From positions 88,121 through 152,120 of the forward strand of contig CAVQVN010000006.1 in the NCBI GenBank assembly GCA_963717135.1: 64,000 nucleotides of DNA, written 5' to 3'. Within the stretch, counting starts at the first letter, position 1, and each line of letters opens with the position of its first letter. The position numbers and the translations under genes were made by a program. Source of the DNA: UBA4744 sp963717135 (GTDB lineage: Bacteria > Actinomycetota > Acidimicrobiia > Spongiisociales > UBA4744). This document shows, piece by piece, positions 25,534-33,551 of this stretch. The notes under the pieces are model-generated. The model searched no databases. It saw only the letters and a program-made list of their open reading frames with translations, and was not told the origin of the DNA.

Positions 25534-27635
25534 CGATGGATACGAGCTTTCGAGCCAGACCCTCACCGTGGCCGTGGTTGGCGCTCGTCGTCGTGGTTTC
25601 TGCCTCAATCGTCGGAGTCGCCGGTGCTGCTCTTGACGCACCATCGCCGATCACCTTCATCAACGAAGCGGCATGGGCAGCACTCCCGACCCTGTTCGTT
25701 GGTCTCGGCGTCCTCATCGAAGTGCGACAGCCAGGGAATCGGATCGGGTGGCTACTCATCGCCATCGCCGGAGGCCAGGCGCTCAGCGGTCTCACGGACT
25801 TTGCGGTGGTTCGCATCGACTCGGCTCCCGAGAGTCTGACCGTGGGCCTCTTCCTCCTCCTGTGGGCCGAGAATTCAGCCTGGGCCGCGTTCGTCTTCCC
25901 GACATTCCTGCTGCTGTACGTCTTCCCGACTGGCCGACTGCTCTCGCGCCGGTGGGTGTGGGTCCCCGTGTCGATGATGGTGATGATCGGAATCCTCCTC
26001 GTGAGCTTCGTCGCGCAGACGGAGGTCGGCCCATTTGACGAAGGGTGGCATCTGGCGAATCCGATCGGGTTCCTGGAAGCGGACACCGTTGGCGTCATCC
26101 TTGCCCCCTGGGCTGTCGCACTGATGATCCTGGCCGTGGGCGGAATCGTCGCCGTTGTGATGCGCTTTCGAAGGGCTGCGGTCATCGAGCGGGCCCAAAT
26201 CAAGCTGGTTCTCGTATCGGTCGTCTTCTTCGCTGTCTCATACGGAGTCCTGCTATTGGGCGAGGCCTACTCAGATCCCTCATCGCCCGTCGCGCTCCTG
26301 CTGCCAATCGGGTTCGGTGGCATACCGGTGGCCATCGCAATGGCCGTCCTCAAGCACGGGCTCTTCGAGATCGATGTGGTGATCAGTCGGTCGTTGACGT
26401 TTGGTGTATTGGCGGTGTTCATCGGTGGGGTGTATGTGGCGATCGTGGTGGGGATCGGTGCCCTGTTCGATCAAGCCGATGGCTCGAATGTTGGTTTGTC
26501 GGTGATAGCGACCGCAGTGGTGGCGTTGGCGTTCCAACCGGTGCGTTCGCGGGTGGAGCGGTGGGCGAATCGGTTGGTGTATGGGAAGCGGGCAACGCCG
26601 TATGAGGTGTTGGCGCGGTTCTCGCATCGGGCGGCGGAGGAGTCTGATGAGGATGTGTTGGCCCGGATTCCTCGTTTGATTGTGGATGGGACGGGTGCTG
26701 CGGAGGCGGCATTGTGGGTGCGCACGGGCGACGGTTTCCGCACGACCTCGGTGTGGCCCGAGGACGCGTCGGAGCGAACGCTTGAGGACGACGCCGCCTT
26801 TGAGGATCCCGACGGTGATGTGTCGTTGCCGGTGGTCCACAACGGCGAGCTCCTTGGTGGGATCTCGTTAGTGGCGACGCGGGGTGGTTCGATCACGCCT
26901 CCTGAGCGGGAGTTGTTGGCGAATCTGGCGGATGGGTTGGGATTGACGTTGCGCAACAGTCAGCTCACGAGCCAGTTGCGTCGGCAGGTGAAGGATCTAC
27001 AGAGGTCCCGTGACAGGGTGGTGTCGGCGGCTGATGAGGCGAGACGGTCGTTGGAGCATGATCTCGATTCGGGTCCGCAGCAGCAGTTGGTGGCGGTGAA
27101 GGTGAAGTTGGGTCCGGTGCGGAGGATGGCCGAACAGGCCGGTGCCGTCCGCGCGGCTGAGGTATTGGCCGGTATCGAGGCCCAGGCGTCGGAGGCGATC
27201 CAGGCGGTGCGGGACTTCGCTGCGGGCATCTATCCGCCGTTGTTGGGTGCTGAGGGATTGGCGGTGGCGTTGGGTCAGGAGGTCCGCAAGGCGGCGTTGC
27301 CGGTGGATCTCGAGGTCGATGGTGTGGGGCGGTATCTGCGTGAGGTGGAGTCTGCGGTGTACTTCTCGATTCTCGAGGCGCTCCAGAACACCGCCAAGTA
27401 CGCCGAGGCATCACGGGCCGTCGTCAAGCTCAGCGCAAGCGATGGTGACCTGCGGTTCGAAGTCTTGGACGACGGGCGAGGGTTCGACGTTGCATCCGTA
27501 TCTCGAGGGGCTGGGCTCAATGGCATCGCCGACCGAATCGACACAGTTGGAGGCTCATGGCGTATAGCCTCGAAACCCGGATCAGGAACGACCGTCGAGG
27601 GAACCGTGCCGGTAAACAACGGGGATAACGTCTAG
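25530..27635 (+). CDS. Paralogous sensor kinase with intact ATPase domain but no phosphoacceptor His
   Basis: 701 residues with the same layout as its upstream neighbour: membrane sensor (about 10-330), GAF-like region, dimerisation helices and HATPase_c. The H-box reads LEHDLDSGPQQQL: the position of the phosphorylated His is Asp513; the nearest His (510) is three residues off register. The ATPase domain keeps the N-box ILEALQNTAKYAEAS, G1 LDDGRGFD and G2 GAGLNGIADRI. It can thus be expected to bind ATP but not to autophosphorylate at the normal site. The four-base overlap with 23347-25533 predicts equal expression and suggests a heterodimer. Confidence 0.85.
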   Translation: MTMDTSFRARPSPWPWLALVVVVSASIVGVAGAALDAPSPITFINEAAWAALPTLFVGLGVLIEVRQPGNRIGWLLIAIAGGQALSGLTDFAVVRIDSAPESLTVGLFLLLWAENSAWAAFVFPTFLLLYVFPTGRLLSRRWVWVPVSMMVMIGILLVSFVAQTEVGPFDEGWHLANPIGFLEADTVGVILAPWAVALMILAVGGIVAVVMRFRRAAVIERAQIKLVLVSVVFFAVSYGVLLLGEAYSDPSSPVALLLPIGFGGIPVAIAMAVLKHGLFEIDVVISRSLTFGVLAVFIGGVYVAIVVGIGALFDQADGSNVGLSVIATAVVALAFQPVRSRVERWANRLVYGKRATPYEVLARFSHRAAEESDEDVLARIPRLIVDGTGAAEAALWVRTGDGFRTTSVWPEDASERTLEDDAAFEDPDGDVSLPVVHNGELLGGISLVATRGGSITPPERELLANLADGLGLTLRNSQLTSQLRRQVKDLQRSRDRVVSAADEARRSLEHDLDSGPQQQLVAVKVKLGPVRRMAEQAGAVRAAEVLAGIEAQASEAIQAVRDFAAGIYPPLLGAEGLAVALGQEVRKAALPVDLEVDGVGRYLREVESAVYFSILEALQNTAKYAEASRAVVKLSASDGDLRFEVLDDGRGFDVASVSRGAGLNGIADRIDTVGGSWRIASKPGSGTTVEGTVPVNNGDNV

Positions 27636-28012
27636 CCGCGAGTGGCGAGATCCCATATCTCGGCCAGAGTCTCCATTCCGAACTGGGACTTGGGAACGAA
27701 CCCGACCGCCCCGGCCTCCAAGGCCACCCTCTCGTAGTCACCCGACTCGTGAGTCGACATAACGAGGACGACCGGCGGATGGGCGAGGGAACGGATCCGT
27801 CGCGTCGTTTCGATGCCGTCCATGCCGGGCATCTGTACATCCATGAGCACGAGATCTGGCTGCAGATGCGCCACCAACTCGAGCGCCTGATCGCCATTGA
27901 CTGCCTCACCCGCGACGTCGAAACCGTTCGTCATCTCCACCACCATCCGCGAGGCCTCGCGGAAAGGCAGTTGATCATCAACGATCAAGACCTGGACCTC
28001 ATCGTGTTTCAT
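27632..28012 (-). CDS. Single-domain response regulator (REC only)
   Basis: 126 residues, essentially one receiver domain: VLIVDDQLPFREA, phosphoacceptor Asp58 in DLVLMDVQMPGMDG, Ser86 and Lys108 (GFVPKSQF). No output domain follows. I start it at the ATG at 28010-28012; the open frame continues upstream to 28357 but that part is antisense-frame noise in the next gene. Its 3' end overlaps the convergent kinase gene by four bases. It probably acts as a phosphate shuttle or sink for the adjacent kinases. Confidence 0.82.
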   Translation of the reverse strand: MKHDEVQVLIVDDQLPFREASRMVVEMTNGFDVAGEAVNGDQALELVAHLQPDLVLMDVQMPGMDGIETTRRIRSLAHPPVVLVMSTHESGDYERVALEAGAVGFVPKSQFGMETLAEIWDLATRG

Positions 28013-28085
28013 AGGTTCATCATCCCAGAGGGCAGGTTCGCCGACCACCCGGATTACGCGACTCGTACATTGGTGCTGGCACGAG

Positions 28086-28754
28086 TCACTCCTTCTGGTC
28101 CGCCAGATAGAGGAGAACGGCCCGAACCCTTCGATGGATGTCGTCTGTCTGTGATAGGTCGAGTTTTGTGAAGATCGAGTTGATGTGCTTTTCGACGGAC
28201 CGGGACGAAATGAAGAGGGCGTCACCGATCGCCGCGTTGTTTCCGCCCTCGGCCATTGCGGAAAGCACTTCTTTCTCCCGCTCGGTGAGCCGGTCGAGAA
28301 TCGATTGTTTGTCCTTGGAGCGCCCCTCGACGAGCGCGTCCACCACCCTCGAGTCAATGACTGATCCCCCCTCTGCCACCCGCCGGATGGCAGTCGCCAG
28401 CTCGCCGCAATTCGCCACTCGCTCTTTCAGCAAGTAGGCGCGTCCGCTGGATCCTTCCTCGAGCAGTTTCAGCGCATACCGAGGCTCGACGTATTGGCTG
28501 AGAACGACCACGCCCATCTCTGGATGGTTCTCCCTGATGATGCTGGCGGCTCTAATCCCCTCATCCGTCTGCGAGGGCGGCATGCGGATGTCGGTGACGA
28601 CAACGTCCGGCCGATGCTCGTCCACGGCCGACAGCAGCTCGTCGTAATCAGCACAGCTGGCCACGAGCAGGAGGTCCTCATCCAAAGCAAGGACCGCCCT
28701 GATGCCCTCACGCATGAGGAGACTATCTTCCGCAATCACGAGCCGCAGAGCCAT
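28086..28754 (-). CDS. NarL-family response regulator with LuxR HTH
   Basis: 222 residues. REC domain with Asp55 in VVVTDIRMPPSQ and a C-terminal LuxR/FixJ HTH (about 155-205) containing LTEREKEVLSAMAEGGNN and SVEKHINSIFTKLDL. The REC sequence closely resembles that of the REC-cyclase at 22.0 kb (same TDIRMPP and EGxAGYAYLLKxRV-type segments), so both probably receive phosphate from the same kinase pair. Same strand as the REC-only gene 73 bases downstream. Confidence 0.92.
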   Translation of the reverse strand: MALRLVIAEDSLLMREGIRAVLALDEDLLLVASCADYDELLSAVDEHRPDVVVTDIRMPPSQTDEGIRAASIIRENHPEMGVVVLSQYVEPRYALKLLEEGSSGRAYLLKERVANCGELATAIRRVAEGGSVIDSRVVDALVEGRSKDKQSILDRLTEREKEVLSAMAEGGNNAAIGDALFISSRSVEKHINSIFTKLDLSQTDDIHRRVRAVLLYLADQKE

Positions 28755-28948
28755 GGCGGAAGCCTACTTGTAACGTCTTCGCTTTCTGCGGTCGCTGCGG
28801 TTGCGAACATAGTGTCTGAGTAGCTCCGGGGGTGACACTCGAATTCACAAAATAGTCGATCCGCTGCCGCTGGTGTGAGCTTGGGTTTTGTGACCCTGTT
28901 GCCGACAACCATGACCACCTAGGGCGGCCGTAGGCGGAAGCCGGATTA

Positions 28949-29320
28949 TCACGTCCACCCCAGCTCGTCGAGGCGCTCGTCTGAGATCCCGAAGTGATGT
29001 CCGACTTCGTGAACCACCGTGATGGCGATCCGGCGGCGCAGTTGATCACGGTCGGAGGTGATACGGAGGTGAGGGCCCCGAAAGATGGTGATCCGATCCG
29101 GCATGGCCCCCTGGTAGGAGATCGGACCTCGCCGGGTCAAGCTCACACCCTCATAAAGACCCAACAACATGCCCTGATGGTCCTGTTGCTGGCTGCGAGT
29201 CGGCCAATCCTCGACCTGTACCGCAATGTTCTCCATGTGCCTGGCGAGGTCGTCCGGGATCGAATCGAGCGCTTCGGCGACCAGATCCTCGAATTCGGCG
29301 AGCGACATGGTCACGGACAT
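28949..29320 (-). CDS. Zincin-like metallopeptidase-family protein
   Basis: A short protein of the zincin-like metallopeptidase family (DUF1025-type), 123 residues from the ATG at 29318-29320. MSLAEFEDLVAEALDSIPDD is the typical N-terminus, ITIFRGPHLRI the core strand and VVHEVGHHFGISDERLDELGW the HExxH zinc site at the C-terminus. Substrate unknown throughout the family. The frame continues to 29395 but has no better start. Confidence 0.85.
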   Translation of the reverse strand: MSVTMSLAEFEDLVAEALDSIPDDLARHMENIAVQVEDWPTRSQQQDHQGMLLGLYEGVSLTRRGPISYQGAMPDRITIFRGPHLRITSDRDQLRRRIAITVVHEVGHHFGISDERLDELGWT

Positions 29321-29517
29321 GGCTATCAGGGTAGGTGCCGCCCGGATCAACGAAGGGCGGCCACGACCGACTCCCGGTGATCCTTGGAGGGCCACCGCCA
29401 GAAGTCCTCAGCCTGGTACCGGCCGGCGGCGGCCACTCTACCTCGGCGATGGGGCAAATCTGCGCCCTAAAACTGGTGGGCGGGGCGGGTAGCCGGATGC
29501 GGTCGTCGGGAGACGAA

Positions 29518-30348
29518 CTACGTGATGATCTCGATGGCGTCTGATAGGGCGCGGATCAGGCCGAACACGGTGGCACCTGCCAGACCGACGAAGCCGAGCA
29601 GCATGCCCGCCATGGAGGACCGGTTGGGTCTGAGGGCGTGCCACCACCACAGCAGCGTTCCGGCGGCGGCTATCACGACGAAGACCGACGAGATGATCGG
29701 TGGGTCGCAGTCGCATGCCTGCCTGGAGAACAGCAGGAAAGGGGCGGCAAGGCCAGCCAGACCGGCACCTACCAGAGCCAGAAACGCATATACCCAGCGC
29801 CCCGTAACGTCATCGATGCCCGGTAGACGACGATCCAAGATTCCGAACATCCACTCCATGAACGCTCCGAACCCGACAAACAGACCAACAATCATCGCCA
29901 CCACCAGGACGCTGTTGCCCAAGACCAAGAAGTCGAAGTTGTCAGGATTGAGAACGTCCGAGGTTGCACTACCAACCGCAAACAACAGCAGGCCGAACGC
30001 GATCCCTCGCCACCGTCCCGCCCACGCCAACCACGGGCGAAACACGAGATACATGACCGCTCCGACAATCCCCACCAAAACCCCGACGAAGGTCACCAGA
30101 CCGAGAGTGCCGCCCAGGGTGATCTCTCCCACAGTGAACCCTGCTTCGGTGGTGGCACCCTGAGCGGAGTCGGGTGCGACGGCCCCGGCGACCCGCATGA
30201 ACAGCCTTCCCCCCAAACCTCCAACCAGCAGACCCGTGACCAGACCGACGACCCCCGCCACGGTGATATGGCGGGCCAACCCCAACAGCGTCTCAAACGG
30301 CGGGGGCGACCCATTTCGGGCAGCCAGAGTTAGCCGTTGCAGAGTCAT
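29518..30348 (-). CDS. Polytopic membrane protein, family not recognised
   Basis: 276 residues from the ATG at 30346-30348, chosen because GGGAGGAC precedes it; a frame open to 31128 overlaps the DM13 gene and is noise. About seven hydrophobic segments, among them VAGVVGLVTGLLVGGLGGRLF, GLVTFVGVLVGIVGAVMYLVF and MLLGFVGLAGATVFGLI. A short CDCDPP loop lies between helices. The glycine-rich first helix with GGRLFMR recurs in uncharacterised actinobacterial membrane proteins. No function proposed. Confidence 0.75.
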   Translation of the reverse strand: MTLQRLTLAARNGSPPPFETLLGLARHITVAGVVGLVTGLLVGGLGGRLFMRVAGAVAPDSAQGATTEAGFTVGEITLGGTLGLVTFVGVLVGIVGAVMYLVFRPWLAWAGRWRGIAFGLLLFAVGSATSDVLNPDNFDFLVLGNSVLVVAMIVGLFVGFGAFMEWMFGILDRRLPGIDDVTGRWVYAFLALVGAGLAGLAAPFLLFSRQACDCDPPIISSVFVVIAAAGTLLWWWHALRPNRSSMAGMLLGFVGLAGATVFGLIRALSDAIEIIT

Positions 30349-30780
30349 GTCCTCCCTCGCCTGCAAGGTCAACCAACCTATCAGAGAGTCGGCCCGGTTG
30401 GATAAACAAGTGGGTGGTTCCATGATTGGTGTGGCGACGGGAGCGGCCCGCAGACCGTTCCCCAACCGGCTGTGAGGGCGATAGGGTGGAGTTTGGTCGC
30501 GGTTCTTTGGGGAGCCTTGGGCGGGGCCTGCAAGCTGGAGCGCGAGATGCCCGAATTCAGTGAGGCGGGCACCACCATCGAGGACGAGTTCGAATCGAGT
30601 AGCGAGGTTCGTGACCGTGGCGCGTCGTGATGGTCGCCCGGCGATGCCCGAATTCCGACGGTTCCCGTATTCACCGGAACTCCTCTCGGCGTCGCACGTG
30701 GATGGTGTTTCGATCTTGTTCATCTCTTCTTGGGAATCCCTCGGGAGCAGACACGGTTCACCGATGAAAAGCGGAGGACT
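30349..30780. other. Intergenic stretch without a recognised gene
   Basis: About 430 bases between the divergent membrane protein and DM13 genes. It has no convincing ORF. The 13-mer GATGCCCGAATTC occurs twice, near 30547 and 30644. Promoters for both flanking genes should lie here, but no clear -35/-10 pair was picked out. Confidence 0.5.
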
Positions 30781-31380
30781 ATGACTGACCAGACCAATAC
30801 CCGAACGAAACGACGCCTGCTCATGGGAAGCGGAATACTGGCCATCCCGGTGGTTGCGCTGGCTTGGTGGCTTGGTTCGCCATTGTTCCTGGATACCACC
30901 GTCGACGAGACCTTCCCCATCGTTGAAGCTGTCACACCGGACAGCAACGACCCAAGCGCCCAAGGCGATGGACCCGCGACCCCCGCAGTCCCGGCCCTCG
31001 GCACTTCTGAAGCTGAGGAAGCGGCAGCCGGACCCATCCAACTTCTCACAGGCGCATTTGTCGATGCCGACGCCGCCCATCGGGGCAGCGGATCGGCAAC
31101 TATCTTCGAGCTCGAAGATGGTGCTCATGTGCTTCGTTTCGAGGACTTCGAGGTGACCAACGGTCCCGACCTACATGTTCTGCTCGTACCGACCGACGAC
31201 CCAGTCGACCGGGAGTTCCTCTCCGACGTTGGGTATGAGAATCTCGGCAAGCTGAAGGGCAATGTGGGCAACCAGAACTACGACCTTCCTGAGGGGTTTG
31301 ACCCGGACGGGTCATGGACGGTCGTGATCTACTGCGACCCGTTTCACGTCGTGTTCAGCACGGCCCGACTGTCCCGGTGA
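30781..31380 (+). CDS. DM13-domain protein, membrane anchored
   Basis: 199 residues. A single N-terminal membrane helix (about 17-38, ILAIPVVALAWWLGSPLFL) is followed by an acidic linker and a DM13 domain from about residue 95: GAFVDADAAHRGSGSATIF, LRFEDFEVTNGPDLHVLL, LKGNVGNQNYDLP and the hallmark Cys in VVIYCDPFHVVFSTARL. DM13 domains are proposed to carry out redox or electron-transfer reactions in secreted proteins. The ATG follows GCGGAGG. Monocistronic. Confidence 0.88.
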   Translation: MTDQTNTRTKRRLLMGSGILAIPVVALAWWLGSPLFLDTTVDETFPIVEAVTPDSNDPSAQGDGPATPAVPALGTSEAEEAAAGPIQLLTGAFVDADAAHRGSGSATIFELEDGAHVLRFEDFEVTNGPDLHVLLVPTDDPVDREFLSDVGYENLGKLKGNVGNQNYDLPEGFDPDGSWTVVIYCDPFHVVFSTARLSR

Positions 31381-31511
31381 TCGAAGGGCGGGGATCGGCG
31401 GAAGGGGTGATGTGGTCGTGGTGGCGCCCCCACTATCACTCGCCGCTGCGCCCTTGCGCCCCACCTCACTCTCTCGACAAAGGTCTTTGCGTCCATACAT
31501 CCGCCCAGCTT

Positions 31512-31994
31512 TCAGGAATCTGGGGCGAAGCGGTCGTCCGCTTCACGGAGGCTTTGTGTCTCCGGGTCGTCCATCCAGCCGTTGCGAGTGACGGCGAAGA
31601 CGTCGAAGCGCTTCGAGTACGGCTTGATGTCGAGGAGGGGGGTGCCATCGAGGATATCCAATCCGTCTACGCGCAGAATCCGTCCTTCCCGGCGTAGCAA
31701 ACGCACCGGGGAGATGCCGATTGGGTTGGGACGAGATGGCGCCCGGGTGGCAAAGAGGCCGCGCCGGCGAGTGTCGAGATAGGGTACGACCTTCATCTGC
31801 ACCGGACCTACCCGATCGAACCACACGATCAGCCAGATCCGCTCGAACCCCTCCAGATCGTCGAGGCCTTCCGCAAATCTCTCGTACACCTCGACCGTGC
31901 CGACCGCCTCTCGCCCGGCACAAGCCGGTTGAACCGGTGTGCCCGACTGGGAGGAGAACCGGCTATGCACGATTCCTATCGGTTCAAGCTGCAC
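31512..31994 (-). CDS. TrmO-like tRNA methyltransferase (TsaA/YaeB family)
   Basis: 160 residues of the family whose E. coli member TrmO N6-methylates t6A37 in tRNA. Recognised from LEPIGIVHSRF, the long-conserved DLEGFERIWLIVWFDR, and RAPSRPNPIGISPVRLL followed by LRVDGLDILDGTPLLDIKPY. The C-terminal extension of the E. coli enzyme is absent, so the tRNA target may differ; a SAM-dependent methyltransferase role is the family inference. Confidence 0.85.
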   Translation of the reverse strand: MQLEPIGIVHSRFSSQSGTPVQPACAGREAVGTVEVYERFAEGLDDLEGFERIWLIVWFDRVGPVQMKVVPYLDTRRRGLFATRAPSRPNPIGISPVRLLRREGRILRVDGLDILDGTPLLDIKPYSKRFDVFAVTRNGWMDDPETQSLREADDRFAPDS

Positions 31995-32086
31995 GATGGC
32001 TTCCTTCCTTCATCACGGGCTGTATTTGGTCTGGCGTACTGCCCATACCTCCCCGGCGGAGCAACTCTCTCCTCCATCGGGAGGCG

Positions 32087-32824
32087 TCATTTCCCAATCT
32101 CACGCCGTTGCATTGTCAGCAAGCGGACCCCTCGCATCTGCTGGAAGATCGCTCCCTCCGACAAACAACGCAGTGCCTGTTCCGCATCGGTCACACGAGT
32201 ACCGGAGATCACGTCCACCCCATAGTCGAACAGAACCGGTGAAAGAGGCGCGGTAGGACCGAGAACCATCACCAAGCTGTCCGGCCGGCAGAGGCTCAAC
32301 AGGTGTTCGATGGTGTGGTTGATGAAGGCACTGCCGGTTATGGCCACGACATCGGCTTGGCCAACCAGGGCGTCTCCCTCACCGGGCGTCACGTCTCCCA
32401 GTTGGGGCTCTTGCTCGATGACCCAGAGTTGGCCGGCGGCTTCGCGCAGCTCTGGCACGAACGGGAAGTGGCCGACCAAGGCCACTCGCTTGGAGCGACC
32501 GTGCTCGATGAGGAACCGGCCGGCGTTGAGCTCGACGCATCGCGTTTCGTCGACCTCCAGCAGGGAGTTGACGGCGGCCAGACCGATGCCGGCCTCGAGC
32601 GTACTGTTGCTGAAAGCGAGCCGGACTAGGTCGGAGGCCGACCCGGTGGTCAACCGACCCGGTGTCTCTACCAGAGCCGAACCATGGAGGTGTTTTCCCG
32701 GCAATATGGTGGAGGCGAGACCGCAGAAACGGCTCCACACCGCCGTCCAGAAAGGTCCGATACGCACCTCGCGAACAGGTGTATCCGCGTCCAGGCCGGC
32801 TATCAGGTCATCCAAGATTCTCAT
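32087..32824 (-). CDS. DUF364-family protein (putative metal-chelation domain)
   Basis: 245 residues from the ATG at 32822-32824, or a few codons more. The N-terminal DUF4213-like part has LVRLAFSNSTLEAGIGLAAVNSLL; the DUF364 core follows with RVALVGHFPFVPELREAAGQ, VVAITGSAFINHTIEHLLSLC and VLGPTAPLSPVLFDYGVDVISG. The family is thought to bind heavy metals or cofactor precursors and often neighbours metal-transport or nitrogenase-related genes. It follows the NifX-like gene by 29 bases and is probably the last gene of the Hdr operon. Confidence 0.82.
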   Translation of the reverse strand: MRILDDLIAGLDADTPVREVRIGPFWTAVWSRFCGLASTILPGKHLHGSALVETPGRLTTGSASDLVRLAFSNSTLEAGIGLAAVNSLLEVDETRCVELNAGRFLIEHGRSKRVALVGHFPFVPELREAAGQLWVIEQEPQLGDVTPGEGDALVGQADVVAITGSAFINHTIEHLLSLCRPDSLVMVLGPTAPLSPVLFDYGVDVISGTRVTDAEQALRCLSEGAIFQQMRGVRLLTMQRREIGK

Positions 32825-32853
32825 TGCAGCGACCGTATTCGTGCGACGCCACG

Positions 32854-33252
32854 TCAATGAAGCCGGTCGGTCTTGTTTGGCAGATCACCCCGGGCAAAGC
32901 GCTGGATTGCTTCGGAGACGCCATGCTCATCTGTGATGACGGTCTCGATGCCGACCGCCTGCATACTCTCGAACGCACCCTGGCCCATACCGCCGGCGAT
33001 GAGGAAGTCACAGTCACCGATGGTCTCCGCCATCGCCTGGTGTTTTGCCGGCGAACCATGACCGTAGCCGTGTGGTTGCCCCGGTTCCGCAAGCCCGTGA
33101 TCATGGCCTGCAAACTCTTCGTGACCGACTTTGGGTCGGAGTTCCCGTGCCACCACCTCGCCAGCTTCCAGCGTCACCACCAGGTAGGAGCGGGCTCTGC
33201 CGAAGTGACGACTGACGGTCACGCCGTCGTTCGTGACCACGGCTATCTTCAC
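32854..33252 (-). CDS. NifX/NafY-like dinitrogenase-cofactor-family protein
   Basis: 132 residues from a GTG at 33250-33252 giving VKIAVVTNDGVTVSRHFGRA. The frame is open further upstream but without family similarity. The NifB/NifX domain continues with YLVVTLEAGEVV and ends with ETIGDCDFLIAGGMGQGAFE and the GIETVITDEHGVSEAIQ strand-helix. A His-rich loop GHDHGLAEPGQPHGYGHG lies in the middle, suggesting metal binding. No nitrogenase genes are present, so an Fe-S or molybdenum cofactor carrier role tied to the Hdr operon is more likely. Confidence 0.85.
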   Translation of the reverse strand: MKIAVVTNDGVTVSRHFGRARSYLVVTLEAGEVVARELRPKVGHEEFAGHDHGLAEPGQPHGYGHGSPAKHQAMAETIGDCDFLIAGGMGQGAFESMQAVGIETVITDEHGVSEAIQRFARGDLPNKTDRLH

Positions 33253-33284
33253 AACCCGCGTGCTTAGCCGTTCCCCGGGGACGC

Positions 33285-33536
33285 TCACAGCCGCTCCGCC
33301 AACCACAGGGCGGTCCACGCCGAGGGTGCCAGCAACGATGCCAGTTGATCGACGTCGAGCCCGTCGATGCGGTCCTGGGTTGCGCTTTCGGATATGTGCG
33401 AACAATCGCCTTCCCGGGAGGTGAGCCCGCACAGCGCCACATGACTGTGAGCGAGTTGGTGGGCCATCTCCCGCAGCGTGCCGGGATCAGCCTTGCGGAG
33501 CGCTTCCTCCACTTCGTGAAGCGTGACGACACGCAT
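33285..33536 (-). CDS. Small conserved-looking protein in the Hdr operon
   Basis: 83 residues, family not recognised. The ATG follows GAGAGGAGT. Mostly helical, starting MRVVTLHEVEEALRKADPG; two Cys (VALCGLT, GDCSHIS) lie in the middle. It sits 15 bases after hdrB and 32 before the NifX-like gene on the same strand, so it is co-transcribed and may be an accessory of the complex. Good ribosome-binding site and placement argue it is real. Confidence 0.65.
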   Translation of the reverse strand: MRVVTLHEVEEALRKADPGTLREMAHQLAHSHVALCGLTSREGDCSHISESATQDRIDGLDVDQLASLLAPSAWTALWLAERL

Positions 33537-33551
33537 GGATACTCCTCTCGT

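Noticed and set aside
28013..28357. N-terminal extension of the REC-only regulator
   Set aside because: The extension overlaps the NarL regulator in another frame and has no domain similarity; the receiver starts cleanly at 28012.
29518..31128. 536-codon minus-strand frame as one protein
   Set aside because: Only the part after the ATG at 30348 has membrane-protein character and a ribosome-binding site; the rest is opposite the DM13 gene.
32854..33252. Evidence of nitrogen fixation
   Set aside because: A NifX-like domain alone is common in non-diazotrophs; no nifHDK, nifB or nifEN is present.
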